Assembly: GCF_004365175.1 (NCBI RefSeq)
Contig: NZ_SOCE01000001.1
Location: forward strand, 3,541,403-3,605,402
DNA from: Kribbella voronezhensis
GTDB lineage: Bacteria; Actinomycetota; Actinomycetes; Propionibacteriales; Kribbellaceae
Direction of reading: 5' to 3'
Length of the DNA stretch: 64,000 bases
Shown: in pieces, positions 1-10,418 of the stretch
Numbering within the stretch: the first letter of the stretch is position 1
Layout: the number at the start of each line of letters is the position of its first letter
Translations under genes and position numbers: made by a program
The notes under the pieces: model-generated
Database searches by the model: none
Seen by the model: the letters and a program-made list of their open reading frames with translations, nothing else
What the model was told of the DNA's origin: nothing

Positions 1-511
1 CTACGGCCAGCGCACGGCCGACGGTCGCCTCGCCTTCGGGGGTCGCGGAGCGCCGTACCACTTCCGGTCGCGCATCCGGCCGTCGTACGACGACGCGCCG
101 CGGGTGTTCGCCGGATTGCGGGCCACGCTGCGGGACATGTTCGACGGGCTGGACGGCGTGGAGTTCACGCACGCCTGGGGCGGGCCGCTCGGCGTACCGC
201 GGGATTGGTGCGCGTCGGTCGGTCTCGATCGCGGTAACGGGCTCGCGTGGGCCGGCGGCTATGTCGGCGATGGTGTCGCGACCACGAACCTGGCCGGTCG
301 CACGCTGACCGATCTGATTCTTCGCCGCGACACCGACCTCACCCGGCTTCCCTGGGTGGGCCACCGCTCGCGTCCCTGGGAGCCGGAACCGCTTCGCTGG
401 CTGGGGATAAACGCTGGTCTGCGCGCGATGACACTGGCCGACACCGAAGAACGACTGACCGGCCGCGAAAGCCGCATCGCCCGCTGGATGAGGCCTCTGC
501 TCGGCGGCTGA
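1..511 (+). CDS. FAD-dependent oxidoreductase (DAO family), C-terminal part
   Basis: Open at the left edge (reading frame begins at base 2), so only about the last 169 residues are present. The segment GYVGDGVATTNLAGRTLTDL is the C-terminal FAD-contacting glycine-rich motif of the D-amino-acid oxidase/GlpO/glycine-oxidase superfamily, in which this end of the protein closes over the flavin. The substrate cannot be told because the N-terminal Rossmann GxGxxG and most of the active site lie outside the window; gamma-glutamylputrescine oxidase-like members have a similar tail. Ends at TGA 509-511, 88 bases before the next start. Family assignment is good, specificity unknown. Confidence 0.75.
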   Translation, partial: YGQRTADGRLAFGGRGAPYHFRSRIRPSYDDAPRVFAGLRATLRDMFDGLDGVEFTHAWGGPLGVPRDWCASVGLDRGNGLAWAGGYVGDGVATTNLAGRTLTDLILRRDTDLTRLPWVGHRSRPWEPEPLRWLGINAGLRAMTLADTEERLTGRESRIARWMRPLLGG

Positions 512-598
512 TCAGTCGTTCTTCGGTGGAGAGTGGCCCACGATCGAGGTGCTGGAATGGACCAACGGAGGGTGCCTGCCGCGCCGTACCGTCGAAGC

Positions 599-1195
599 AT
601 GATCGCTTTGGACGACCTCGTGATGCCCAGCAGTGCTGCCGCCGCCGCTGCGCTGGAAGTGGCCACCGCCTACCAGTCGCCCGCCTTGCTGAGCCACTCG
701 CGCCGGGTCTACGTCTGGGCAGCAGCCTTCGCGCGAGAGCACGGCATCCGGTACGACGACGAGCTGCTGTTCGTGGCGGCGATGTTCCACGACATCAGCC
801 TGGTACCGGAGTTCGACAGCCACACCGTCTCCTTCGAGGAGGCCGGCGGTCATGTCGCCCGGGTCTTCGCCGCCGGCGCGGGCTGGCCGGCCGACCGCCG
901 CGACCGCCTCGCCGAAGTCATCGTTCGGCACATGTGGCCCGACGTCGACCCCGCCGACGACCCCGAAGGTCACCTCCTGTCGCGCGCCGCGGCACTGGAC
1001 ATCGTCGGGAAGAACCTCGACGACTTCACCCCGGCCTTCCGCGCCGAAGTCCTCCGGCAACACCCACGCCTCGGCCTCGCCGACGAGTTCCTCACCTGCT
1101 TCCAGTCCCAGTCCGACCGCAAACCCGACAGCTCGGCCGCCCGCGCGATTCGGACCGGTCTGCCGGCCAGAATGGCCGCCAACCCCCTCGACTAG
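599..1195 (+). CDS. HD-domain protein, putative metal-dependent phosphohydrolase
   Basis: 198 residues from ATG 599. A histidine near residue 33 (LLSHSRRVYVW) and the pair HD at residues 64-65 (AAMFHDISL) match the first elements of the HD superfamily metal site; members hydrolyse phosphate esters or cyanamide-like substrates. A further His in the VRHMWPDVD segment could complete the site. In-frame alternative starts are ATG 557, which has a GAGGT-like ribosome site, and GTG 533; ATG 599 was chosen because homologous sequence appears to begin with MIALDDL, but the start is uncertain. It stands alone between a same-strand oxidoreductase and a convergent gene. No substrate can be named. Confidence 0.7.
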   Translation: MIALDDLVMPSSAAAAAALEVATAYQSPALLSHSRRVYVWAAAFAREHGIRYDDELLFVAAMFHDISLVPEFDSHTVSFEEAGGHVARVFAAGAGWPADRRDRLAEVIVRHMWPDVDPADDPEGHLLSRAAALDIVGKNLDDFTPAFRAEVLRQHPRLGLADEFLTCFQSQSDRKPDSSAARAIRTGLPARMAANPLD

Positions 1196-1203
1196 TTCGA
1201 CGC

Positions 1204-2028
1204 TCAGCGGTCGGCGGCGTCTATCGCGCTGACGATCGGGTCGAGGCCGGCGATGAGTTCGTCGAGCTCGGCCGCGCTCAGTACGTCGTACGCGGGTGCC
1301 GCCAGTTCATCGGTGAGGGTCTCGATCCGCTCCCGGAGCTCCCGGCCGGCGTCCGTGAACCCACCGTCGGCATTCACGAGACCGCGGTCGCGCAGCCCGT
1401 CGATGACAGCGGCCAACTGCGCCTTCGGGAGATGGTGGATCCGGCCGAACTTCTCCGCCTCCATTCCGAGGACGAGAGCCATCAGGACGTGAGACTCCGT
1501 GCCGCCGATACCGTGGGCGACGAGGACGGCGTTGTGGCCGTCACCGCGGTGCTCCCGCAACAACGTCGCCGCGTGCCAGATCTTGGCGACCGGATCCTCG
1601 GGGATGTCGAGTGTCCGCAGCCCGGCGTACAGCACCCTGCCTTCCATCGGCGCGCTGACGGCGGCCCGGGTGGCGAGGTCGGCGATCCGCGCCAGACCGG
1701 GTGAGTCGGCGAGCTCCCCGATCCGCTGCCGCACAGCGGCGGCGCTCCCTCGCTCGCGGACCGCGATCGCTTCGGCCGGGGTGATCTTCCCCCACACCCA
1801 CGGAATGTGCCGCGCGACCTCGCCGTCGGCGAAGTTGTAGAAGACCGCATGCACCACCTCAGCCGGCGCCAACCCGAGCGGCGCGGCCCGGCCCGCGAAG
1901 TACCCGTCCCAGTAGTTCCGCATCCCCACCGCAAGAAACGCCTCATTCGGCACCTCGGAAAAGGTGACGGTCCCGATCGACTCGACCAACTCGAACATCC
2001 GGTGAACCTTGCCCTGCGGATGCACCAT
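1204..2028 (-). CDS. SCO6745/SalK-like family protein
   Basis: 274 residues. It belongs to the actinobacterial SCO6745 (SalK-like) family, recognised from the overall pattern: an N-terminal FELVESIGTVTF segment, a central YFAGRAAPLG segment and a winged-helix-like C-terminal half with MALVLGMEAEKFGRIHHLPK and a DRGLVNADG wing that resembles MarR proteins. Biochemical function is not established. ATG 2028 was chosen because the GAGGGGAG ribosome site lies 10 bases upstream; GTG codons further up (2046, 2037) overlap that site. Convergent with the HD gene, with only 8 bases between the two stops. It may be a regulator-like protein, but that is inference. Confidence 0.7.
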   Translation of the reverse strand: MVHPQGKVHRMFELVESIGTVTFSEVPNEAFLAVGMRNYWDGYFAGRAAPLGLAPAEVVHAVFYNFADGEVARHIPWVWGKITPAEAIAVRERGSAAAVRQRIGELADSPGLARIADLATRAAVSAPMEGRVLYAGLRTLDIPEDPVAKIWHAATLLREHRGDGHNAVLVAHGIGGTESHVLMALVLGMEAEKFGRIHHLPKAQLAAVIDGLRDRGLVNADGGFTDAGRELRERIETLTDELAAPAYDVLSAAELDELIAGLDPIVSAIDAADR

Positions 2029-2108
2029 CGCCGGCACTCCCCTCACTCAGCCCGCCCTCGTGGCGGCTCTCACCCTAACCACGCACAGCCCTACCCGGAT
2101 CCGACATT

Positions 2109-2756
2109 TCAGCCCAGGTAGGAGGGAAGTGGGGTGTTGGTGGTTGGGCAGAGGGGTTGGAGGAGGGTGGCCAGGGGTGGGCCGGTGAGGGGGATGGTGG
2201 GGTGGGGCCAGGTGGTGGGGGTGGGGGTGGCGGTGGTCAGTTCGGTGTGGGTGAGGTCGTAGAGGTTGGCGGGGTTGCCGGTCTGGGTGACGATCTGTTC
2301 GAGGAGGCGGGTGGTCTGCTCGACCCAGAGAAGGTTGTCGGGGGCAACTTCGTCGGGGCGGACCAGGAGGAGGTCGATGTCGCTGTCGAGGTCGCCGTCG
2401 GCGCGGGCGATCGGGCCGAAGAGGCTGGCGTGCAGCGGGGCGATCGTCCAGGTCGCGAACTCGGCGGCCAGGTTGGCGGCGAAGGTGGCGCGGAGGTCGG
2501 CGAGCAGCTCGACGGCCTGGGCGGCCAGGTGTTTGCGGTTCAGGGAGTAGAGCAGCGAGTTGCCGGACTCGTGGACGTGGACGAGACCCGTCGTCGCCAG
2601 GCGTTGCAGGACGAGGCGTACGCCGGCGACGCTGCCCGAGCCGGCCAGGCTGTGGATCTGGCGGCCCGACAGTTCGCGGTCCGCTGCCGCGAGGACTTGC
2701 AGGACCGGTCCGTCGAGCGAGGGGATGACGGTGCTGATCGGCCGGCTGAGATCCAT
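2109..2756 (-). CDS. Winged-helix plus minimal nucleotidyltransferase protein
   Basis: 215 residues. Residues about 10-85 form a winged-helix-like segment (SGRQIHSLAG, VLQRLATTGLV); then comes a nucleotidyltransferase core with FGPIARADGDLDSDIDLLLV, matching the GSxxRxxxxxxSDxDLxV signature although the usual GS is GP. Such wHTH-NTase proteins often regulate or modify partner proteins, and related minimal NTases act as antitoxins (MntA type). No HEPN toxin partner is visible next door. The C-terminal 40 residues are rich in Thr and Pro, encoded by a strikingly G-rich run on the plus strand. ATG 2756 lacks a ribosome site; TTG 2786 in the same frame is an alternative. Confidence 0.65.
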   Translation of the reverse strand: MDLSRPISTVIPSLDGPVLQVLAAADRELSGRQIHSLAGSGSVAGVRLVLQRLATTGLVHVHESGNSLLYSLNRKHLAAQAVELLADLRATFAANLAAEFATWTIAPLHASLFGPIARADGDLDSDIDLLLVRPDEVAPDNLLWVEQTTRLLEQIVTQTGNPANLYDLTHTELTTATPTPTTWPHPTIPLTGPPLATLLQPLCPTTNTPLPSYLG

Positions 2757-2785
2757 CCGGAAAAAATAGTAGCCAAGGGCAAACA

Positions 2786-2815
2786 ATTCTAATCAGCGTG
2801 ATCGATCAACTACAA
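2786..2815 (-). promoter_or_regulatory. Candidate promoter of the wHTH-nucleotidyltransferase gene
   Basis: Reading the minus strand, TTGTAG (2815-2810) and TAGAAT (2791-2786) are separated by 18 bases, close to the sigma70/HrdB consensus, in an AT-rich island of an otherwise GC-rich region. Transcription would start near 2779, about 22 bases before ATG 2756. Confidence 0.4.
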
Positions 2816-2847
2816 GGCGTCACAAAGGCCCGTGAAGGAGAAGTGGT

Positions 2848-4182
2848 CTAGCCGGCCGGTCCCTCGAAGGGAGTTGGTGGCGGCGCGGTGGACAGCAAGG
2901 TGCGGGTGGTGTGCAGGCCCCACTCGTCGAGGGCGGCGATGCGGTCGGAACTGCAGCGCAGGCCGCCGGAGGTCGCGACGGTGGCGGCCCAGGATTCGCG
3001 TTGTTCGACCTCGGGGCGGGCGAGGATGCAGTCGGGGTCGTTGACCCAGAAGCGCCCGTGCTGCCAGGCGCGACCGACGGTGGAGAGCGTGGCGGCCCGT
3101 TGCGAGTACGCCGACAAGTCGTCGGTCAGCGGCTCGTAGTGCGGAGCGATGTCGGGGCCCACCCGCATCGCGTCGACCAGGCCGACGCTCGGGAGGATCG
3201 GGGCGCCGCAGCCGAGCAGGTAGGAGTCGCCGATGGTCGCGCGGATCTCGGCCAGCGTCTCGCGGTACAGCGGCAGACCGGACAAGGCGCCGGCGAAGAG
3301 GTAGTCGAGCTTGAAGTAGTCGAAGTACTCCGTGAGCTCGGTGAACACCTCGACCAGGTAGCCCCGCGCGGCCGGTTTCGTCAGGTCGAGCGCGTAGAAC
3401 TCCTGGTTCCAGCCGGGACCGAGAGACCGCCCGGCCCAGTCGGGGTGGCGGCGGATCTGGTCGCTGTCGGAGCCGAGGATGAAGGGCGCGACCCAGACCC
3501 CCGGCCGCCGCCCGGCGGAGCGGATCGCGCCGGTGATCGCGGCCAGGCCGTCCAGCGGTCGCCTCGGCCGGTGGCCGTGCAGGTTGAACGATCCGTACGG
3601 ATCGAAGCGGGACGAGACGCTGAGCCAGTCGCCGACTCCGGCTTGCCAGCCGTCGTCGAGTTGGATCACATCGACGGGGAGTTCGTGCTTGCCGATGGCC
3701 TCGAGGTTCTCGCGCACGTCCGACTCCGCGACGGCGGCGTAGTACTGGTACCACGAACACCAACCGGTGGGCGCTGGGCGGATCTCCTTCGGGGCTGGAG
3801 CGAAGGTCGACGCCCAGTCGCCGAGGGCGGCGTACAAGGACTTGCCGGTGACGTGCTGATCGACCTGGCCGTCCGCCTCGATGACGAGCGTGGTCCCCGT
3901 GAGCGTGGCCCGGATGGACGGTACGACGTCCGGGCCGGGCGCCGCGAAGACGTGGGTCGGCTCACCGGGAGCGGGTGAGACTGCGAGCAGTCCTTCGCCC
4001 TGGAAACCGGCGGCGGGAAGTTCGGCGTCGGGGCGGTAGCCCATCAGCTGGGATTCGGGCGAAGCCGGCCGATGACCGGTGCCCGCGACCGGGTGATCGG
4101 TGCTCGGGCTCCAGCTCTGCCAGCCGTGCTCGTAGACGCGCCCCTGCTCGGGGTCGACCTCGATCTCCGCGATCCGCTCCAT
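2848..4182 (-). CDS. Alpha-galactosidase-like glycoside hydrolase, GH36/clan GH-D
   Basis: 444 residues, cytoplasmic (no signal peptide). The TIM-barrel motifs of clan GH-D are present: PTGWCSWYQYY, VDVIQLDDGWQ, and FKLDYLF with the expected nucleophile Asp near residue 293. GPDIAP carries the likely acid/base Asp near 344. Shorter than bacterial GH36 enzymes of about 700 residues, having a reduced N-terminal beta domain. It would release terminal alpha-galactosyl or related sugars from imported oligosaccharides. A 14-bp perfect palindrome lies 30 bases upstream of the start and the GntR regulator lies just upstream, so control by that regulator is likely. Raffinose, melibiose or alpha-N-acetylgalactosaminide substrates cannot be separated from sequence alone. 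Confidence 0.8.
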   Translation of the reverse strand: MERIAEIEVDPEQGRVYEHGWQSWSPSTDHPVAGTGHRPASPESQLMGYRPDAELPAAGFQGEGLLAVSPAPGEPTHVFAAPGPDVVPSIRATLTGTTLVIEADGQVDQHVTGKSLYAALGDWASTFAPAPKEIRPAPTGWCSWYQYYAAVAESDVRENLEAIGKHELPVDVIQLDDGWQAGVGDWLSVSSRFDPYGSFNLHGHRPRRPLDGLAAITGAIRSAGRRPGVWVAPFILGSDSDQIRRHPDWAGRSLGPGWNQEFYALDLTKPAARGYLVEVFTELTEYFDYFKLDYLFAGALSGLPLYRETLAEIRATIGDSYLLGCGAPILPSVGLVDAMRVGPDIAPHYEPLTDDLSAYSQRAATLSTVGRAWQHGRFWVNDPDCILARPEVEQRESWAATVATSGGLRCSSDRIAALDEWGLHTTRTLLSTAPPPTPFEGPAG

Positions 4183-4211
4183 GCACCGGCACGGTAGCCG
4201 GAAGCGCAGTT

Positions 4212-4225
4212 CCGGTCTAGACCGG
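4212..4225. promoter_or_regulatory. GntR/DasR-type operator before the GH36 gene
   Basis: CCGGTCTAGACCGG is a perfect 14-bp palindrome whose core GGTCTAGACC is the core of the DasR-responsive element. It sits 30-43 bases upstream of the GH36 start (4182), where a bound repressor would block transcription, and the adjacent gene encodes a DasR-like GntR protein. Confidence 0.7.
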
Positions 4226-4292
4226 GATCAGGATGTGAGAGTGGTCAATTGAAGGCCGCGTTCCTGGACGTGGTCGAGTATCGACGCCGGCA

Positions 4293-5033
4293 CTAGAGCC
4301 CCTTCGAGTCGGCCTTGAGCGTGGGGGTCATCCGGAGTTCCGCGGTGAAGGCGTAGCGGTCGCCGCGGTAGACGCCGGTGGTGTACTCGAAGACGCGCTC
4401 GCGGCGGTCGAAGCTGACGCCGTGCAGAGCAAGGCAGGGTTGGGTGGCCGGGATGCTGAGCCACTCGGCGGTCTTGGCGTCGGGCATCACCGGTTCGAGT
4501 TTCGAGGTACCGCTGACGAGCTCGATGCCGTAGCGGTTCCACAACAGTTCGTACAGCGAGCCGTTGAGGTCCTCCGCCTCCAGCCCGGGGACATAGCTGC
4601 CGGGCAACGTGGTGCGCTCGACCACCATCGGGAGTTCGTCGGCGAGACGGACGCGGGTGAAGGTGAGCACCGGGTCGCCGACCGGGATGCGCAGCCGCCG
4701 AGCCGCCGCGCGCTCGGCCTTCTGCCGGCGGAACTCCAGGATCTTGCTGCCCGGCTGCATCCCGCGGCGGCGGATGTCCTCGGTGAAACCCATCATGCCC
4801 AGCCACTTCGACACCTTCGGGCGGGCCGTGTACGTACCACTGCCGTGCCGGCGGACCAGCAGTTCCTCGATCACGAGCTCGTCCACGGCCCGTCGCAGCG
4901 TCATCCTGGCGACGTTCCAGCGCGCGGCGAGTTCGCGCTCGGGCGGCAGCGCGGCACCTTCGGCCAAGGTGTCGATCAGATTGAGCAGCAGTGCCCGGAT
5001 CTCGGCAGCCTTGCCGGGCAATGAGCTGTGCAT
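4293..5033 (-). CDS. GntR/HutC-family regulator, DasR-like
   Basis: 246 residues. Residues 1-75 are the GntR winged helix (LPPERELAARWNVARMTLRR, RRHGSGTYTA); residues about 95-235 are the UTRA effector domain ending in TTGVYRGDRYAFTAEL. The linker RPKVSKWLGMMGFTEDIRRR closely follows the layout of Streptomyces DasR, which senses aminosugar phosphates. It probably represses the downstream GH36 gene and itself: near-identical GGTnTAGACC sites precede both genes. GTG/ATG upstream candidates exist, but ATG 5033 gives the standard DasR-like length. The effector is unknown and may be a galactose- or aminosugar-phosphate. Confidence 0.85.
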   Translation of the reverse strand: MHSSLPGKAAEIRALLLNLIDTLAEGAALPPERELAARWNVARMTLRRAVDELVIEELLVRRHGSGTYTARPKVSKWLGMMGFTEDIRRRGMQPGSKILEFRRQKAERAAARRLRIPVGDPVLTFTRVRLADELPMVVERTTLPGSYVPGLEAEDLNGSLYELLWNRYGIELVSGTSKLEPVMPDAKTAEWLSIPATQPCLALHGVSFDRRERVFEYTTGVYRGDRYAFTAELRMTPTLKADSKGL

Positions 5034-5093
5034 CCGTCCTGCCTAGCACCAGGTGCGGGTCCGCGGGAAGCCTTTCGACGTGGGTGCAAACAC

Positions 5094-5109
5094 AACGGTG
5101 TAGACCACT
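5094..5109. promoter_or_regulatory. Candidate autoregulatory GntR operator
   Basis: The bases 5097-5106 read GGTGTAGACC, one mismatch from the perfect core GGTCTAGACC found before the GH36 gene. It is about 65 bases upstream of the GntR start and 90 bases upstream of the divergent operon at 5199, so it could influence both. Confidence 0.5.
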
Positions 5110-5121
5110 TCACCGCACCCC

Positions 5122-5156
5122 GGGAAAAACAAGCAGGCTTGATTCTTTTTGCCCGG
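5122..5156. promoter_or_regulatory. AT-rich dyad before the AtuA operon
   Basis: An AT-rich patch holds CAAGC-AG-GCTTG (5130-5141) flanked by A5 and T5 runs and by CGGG/CCCG outer arms, giving a long imperfect inverted repeat. It lies 43-77 bases before the GTG start at 5199. It could be an operator for the TetR protein encoded at the end of the operon, or an intrinsic-terminator-like fold; neither is shown. Confidence 0.35.
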
Positions 5157-5198
5157 AGTGGGACGCTCGGCTGACGATCTGCCGCAGGGGAGTCCCGA

Positions 5199-5987
5199 GT
5201 GCAACTGGACGATGTGCTTGCTGACCTGAGTGCCGAGAACGCCGACCTGGACCTGCTCGTCGGCGGCCTGCCGGCCGACGGCTGGGCGACACCGACGCCG
5301 GCTGAGGGGTGGACGATCGCCCATCAGATCGCGCATCTCGCCTGGACCGACGAGGCGGCGCGACTGGCCGCCACCGAGCCCGGCGAGTTCAAGGTCGAGC
5401 TGGAGAAGGCGATGGCCGATCCGGCTGGATTCGTGGAGGCCGGGGCGGCCGAGCTCGTCTCGCTGCCGCCGGGCGAGCTGCTGACGTACTGGCGGCAGAC
5501 CCGCGGCGACCTGCCGGGCGCGCTCCGGGCGGTGCCGGCCGGCGAGAAGGTGCTGTGGTTCGGGCCGCCGATGAGCCCGACATCGATGGCGACCGCACGG
5601 TTGATGGAGACCTGGGCGCACGGGCAGGACGTGGCCGACGCGCTCGGCGTACAGCGTCGTCCGACCGGCAGGCTGAAGCACGTCGCTCATCTGGCCGTGC
5701 GGACCAGGAACTTCGCCTATCTGCTGAACGACAGAACTCCGCCGGCCGACGAGTTTCGCGTGGAATTGCGCGGTCCCGACGGGGAGACCTGGACGTGGGG
5801 GCCGGACGACGCGGAACAGCGGGTGACCGGGTCGGCAGGGGACTTCTGTCTGCTCGCGACGCAACGTAGGCACCGCGACGACCTCGACATCCAGGCGGTC
5901 GGTGCCGAGGCGGACGCTTGGCTCGGCATCATCCAGGCCTTCGCCGGTCTGCCGGGCAAAGGCCGCCGGCCGGGGCAGTTCGGATGA
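5199..5987 (+). CDS. DinB/maleylpyruvate-isomerase-fold protein, TIGR03084-like
   Basis: 262 residues. The N-terminal half has the four-helix DinB/mycothiol-dependent maleylpyruvate isomerase fold, with [17 protein letters not shown] supplying the first metal-binding His positions and [15 protein letters not shown] the last; these proteins bind a divalent metal and are linked to mycothiol chemistry. The TIGR03084 group is frequently encoded beside acyl-CoA pathways like this one, but its reaction is unknown. GTG 5199 is preceded by CAGGGGAG. First gene of the operon; its stop overlaps the start of the AtuA gene in ATGA (5984-5987), so translation is coupled. Confidence 0.75.
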   Translation: MQLDDVLADLSAENADLDLLVGGLPADGWATPTPAEGWTIAHQIAHLAWTDEAARLAATEPGEFKVELEKAMADPAGFVEAGAAELVSLPPGELLTYWRQTRGDLPGALRAVPAGEKVLWFGPPMSPTSMATARLMETWAHGQDVADALGVQRRPTGRLKHVAHLAVRTRNFAYLLNDRTPPADEFRVELRGPDGETWTWGPDDAEQRVTGSAGDFCLLATQRRHRDDLDIQAVGAEADAWLGIIQAFAGLPGKGRRPGQFG

Positions 5988-7717
5988 CCGTCGACGAACG
6001 GGTCAGGGTCCGGATCGGCAACGCGTCCGGGTTCTACGGCGACCGGTTCAGCGCGTTCCACGAGATGCTGACCGGCGGTGAGCTGGACTATCTGACCGGC
6101 GACTACCTGGCCGAGCTGACCATGCTCATCCTCGGCCGGGACCGGCTGAAGGATCCCTCGCTCGGCTACGCCAAGACCTTCCTCAAGCAGCTCGAGACCG
6201 GCCTCGGCGAGGCGCTCGACCGTGGGGTGCGGATCGTCACCAACGCGGGCGGCCTCAACCCGGCCGGGCTCGCCACCGCCATTCACGAACTCGCGGACAA
6301 ACTCGGCCTGCGGCCCAAGGTCGCGTACGTCGAAGGTGACGACCTGCTGCCCCGCGCCAAAGAACTCGGGCTGGGCCGGCCGCTCACCGCCAACGCCTAC
6401 CTCGGCGCCTGGGGCATCGTCGAGGCGCTCGACGACGGCGCCGACGTCGTCGTCACCGGCCGGGTCACCGATGCCTCGCTGACCGTCGGCCCGGCCGCCG
6501 CCGATCACGGCTGGCGGCGCGACCAGTTCGACGAACTCGCCGGCGCGATGGTCGCCGGCCACGTGATCGAGTGCGGCTGCCAGGCGACCGGCGGCAACTA
6601 CGCCTTCTTCCACGAGATCCGCGACCTCGGCCGGCCGGGGTTCCCGATCGCGGAGATCTACACCGACGGCAGTTGTGTGATCACCAAGCACGGCGGCACC
6701 GGCGGCGCGGTCACGATCGACACGGTCAAGGCACAACTGCTCTACGAGATCACCGGCGCCCGGTACGCCGGACCGGACGCGACCGCGCGGATGGACTCGA
6801 TCGAGCTGAGCGAGGACGGGCCCGACCGGGTCCGGATCCGCGGCGTCGAGGGCGAGCCACCGCCGCCGACGTCCAAGGTGTCGCTGAACACGGTCGGCGG
6901 GTTCCGCAACGAGGTCGACTTCGTGCTGACCGGGCTCGAGCTGGACACCAAGGCCGACCTCGTGCAGCGGCAACTCGAGCGAGGACTGCGGCACCGCCCG
7001 GCCGAGCTCAAGTGGTCGGTCGCCTGGACGGAGCAGGCGAACGCCGAGACCGAGGAGCTGGCGAGCGTGCTGCTCCGCTGCACGGTGAAGGACCCGGATC
7101 CGAAGGTGGTCGGCCGCGCGTTCTCCAGTGCCGCTGTCGAGCTGGCGCTGGCGAGTTACCCGGGCTTCCATGTGACGGCGCCGCCGGACGACGCATCGCC
7201 GTACGGGGTTTTCACCGCCGGGTACGTCGATGCCGCCGAGGTCGAACACGTTGCGGTGATGTGGGACGGCACGCGCAAGGTGATCACCCGGGCGACCGAG
7301 ACGCTGGAGCTGGTGCCGGCCGAAGGAGCGCCGCTGCCGATGCCGTTGCCGCAGCTCGTCGCGGCCGGGCGACCCGCACGGTCGCTGACGCGCGAGGTGC
7401 CGCTGGGCCGGATCGCGGGTGCGCGAAGTGGGGACAAGGGCGGCGACGCGAACGTCGGGGTGTGGGTGCGGAGCGAGACGGCGTGGCGGTGGTTCGCGCA
7501 CACGCTCACGGTCGAGAAGTTCCAGGAGTTGCTGCCCGAGACCGCCACCCTCCGCGTCACCAGGTATGTGCTGCCCAATCTCTGGGCGCTGAACTTCGTC
7601 GTCGAGGGACTGCTCGGCGAAGGCGTCGCGTCACAGGCGCGCTTCGATCCGCAGGCGAAGGCCGTCGGCGAATGGCTGCGCTCGCGCTACATCGACGTAC
7701 CGGAGGTACTGCTGTGA
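5984..7717 (+). CDS. AtuA-family protein (DUF1446), acyclic terpene utilisation type
   Basis: 577 residues. The N-terminal two thirds match DUF1446/AtuA ([52 protein letters not shown]); after residue about 470 follows the AtuA C-terminal alpha/beta domain with [14 protein letters not shown]. AtuA is essential for citronellol/geranyl-CoA growth in Pseudomonas and citronellal-degrading bacteria, but no reaction is known; it is proposed to assist the carboxylated branched acyl-CoA steps. Here it is translationally coupled to both neighbours (ATGA at 5984, GTGA at 7714), placing it firmly in an acyl-CoA carboxylase operon. Function of the family remains open. Confidence 0.85.
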   Translation: MTVDERVRVRIGNASGFYGDRFSAFHEMLTGGELDYLTGDYLAELTMLILGRDRLKDPSLGYAKTFLKQLETGLGEALDRGVRIVTNAGGLNPAGLATAIHELADKLGLRPKVAYVEGDDLLPRAKELGLGRPLTANAYLGAWGIVEALDDGADVVVTGRVTDASLTVGPAAADHGWRRDQFDELAGAMVAGHVIECGCQATGGNYAFFHEIRDLGRPGFPIAEIYTDGSCVITKHGGTGGAVTIDTVKAQLLYEITGARYAGPDATARMDSIELSEDGPDRVRIRGVEGEPPPPTSKVSLNTVGGFRNEVDFVLTGLELDTKADLVQRQLERGLRHRPAELKWSVAWTEQANAETEELASVLLRCTVKDPDPKVVGRAFSSAAVELALASYPGFHVTAPPDDASPYGVFTAGYVDAAEVEHVAVMWDGTRKVITRATETLELVPAEGAPLPMPLPQLVAAGRPARSLTREVPLGRIAGARSGDKGGDANVGVWVRSETAWRWFAHTLTVEKFQELLPETATLRVTRYVLPNLWALNFVVEGLLGEGVASQARFDPQAKAVGEWLRSRYIDVPEVLL

Positions 7718-8843
7718 GCGCCGAGCAGAAGGCGCTCCGGGAGACCGTACGGCGGTTCATGGCGCGCGAGGTCTTGCCGGAGCTGGACCAGTGGGAGCGA
7801 GCGGGTGAACTGCCACGCGAGCTGCACAAGAAGGCCGGCGAACTCGGGCTGCTGGGCGTCGCCTTTCCCGAAGCGGTCGGTGGCGGCGGCGGTTCGCTGC
7901 TGGACGCGATCGCGGTCGTCGAGGAGATGCACTACGCGGGTGGGTCCGGTGGGCTGGTCGCGTCGTTGCTGACCTGCGGGATCGCGCTGCCGCATATCGT
8001 TGCTGCAGGCAATGATGCGCAGCTCGAGCGTTGGGTGCGGCCGACGCTGGACGGTTCGCTGATCGGCTCGCTGGCGATCACCGAGCCCGACGGCGGATCC
8101 GACGTCGCCTCCCTCCGTACTACGACCCGTCGCGACGGTGACCACTTCGTCGTCAACGGGGCGAAGACCTTCATCACCTCGGGCGCGCGGGCCGATTTCG
8201 TCACCACCGCGGTGCGCACGGACGGCCCCGGCGCGCACGGGATCTCGCTGCTGGTGATCGAGCGCGGCACGCCCGGCTTCGAGGTGTCGCGCAAGCTGGA
8301 GAAAATGGGCTGGCTCTGCTCGGACACGGCCGAGTTGTCGTTCACCGATGTCCGCGTCCCGGTGGCGAACCTGGTCGGCGAGCGGGGCACCGGGTTCGTC
8401 CAACTCGCGCAGAACTTCGTCGCCGAGCGACTGACCCTCGCAGTACAGGCGTACGCCGGTGCGCAGCGGGCTCTCGATCTCACCGTGGAGTGGTGCCGGC
8501 TGCGAGAGACGTTCGGGCGGTCGCTGATCTCGCGGCAGACCGTGCAGCACACGCTGACCGAGATGGCGCGACGGATCGATGTCGCCCGGGTCTATGTGCA
8601 CGACGTCGCCCGCCGTTCGTTCGCTGGTGAAGAGGTCACGGCGGAGGTCTGCTTCGCCAAGAACACGGCGGTCGAGGCGGGCGCCTGGGTGTGCGATCAG
8701 GCCTTGCAGTTGCACGGCGGGCTCGGGTACCTGCGCGAGGCCGAGGTGGAACGCCAGTACCGCGACCAGAAGATCCTAGCCATCGGCGGCGGCACCACCG
8801 AGATCCTGACGAGCCTGGCGGCCAAACGACTGGGGTTCACCGC

Positions 8844-8847
<4 letters not shown>
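7714..8847 (+). CDS. Acyl-CoA dehydrogenase, isovaleryl/citronellyl type
   Basis: 377 residues with the ACAD motifs AITEPDGGSDV (flavin/substrate loop) and LHGGLGYLREAEVER. The Glu that acts as catalytic base in short/medium-chain enzymes (EGT motif) is Gly here (IGGGTTEI), while a Glu is present near residue 238 in VAERLTLA, the position used by isovaleryl-CoA and long-chain dehydrogenases. It therefore likely dehydrogenates methyl-branched acyl-CoA with an FAD cofactor, passing electrons to ETF. Begins with GTG inside the AtuA stop (GTGA) and overlaps the next gene by ATGA. Substrate is inferred from context. Confidence 0.85.

Positions 8848-10417
<1,570 letters not shown>

Positions 10418-10418
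<1 letters not shown>

Noticed and set aside
2842-2853. Third GntR site (AGTGGTCTAGCC) at the end of the GH36 gene
   Set aside because: Only one half matches the GGTCTAGACC core and it covers the stop codon, so it is probably chance.
5717-7501. A long open frame antisense to the AtuA gene
   Set aside because: High GC removes stop codons from the opposite strand. The frame lacks a ribosome site, has no recognisable family motif and is fully covered by a well-conserved gene.
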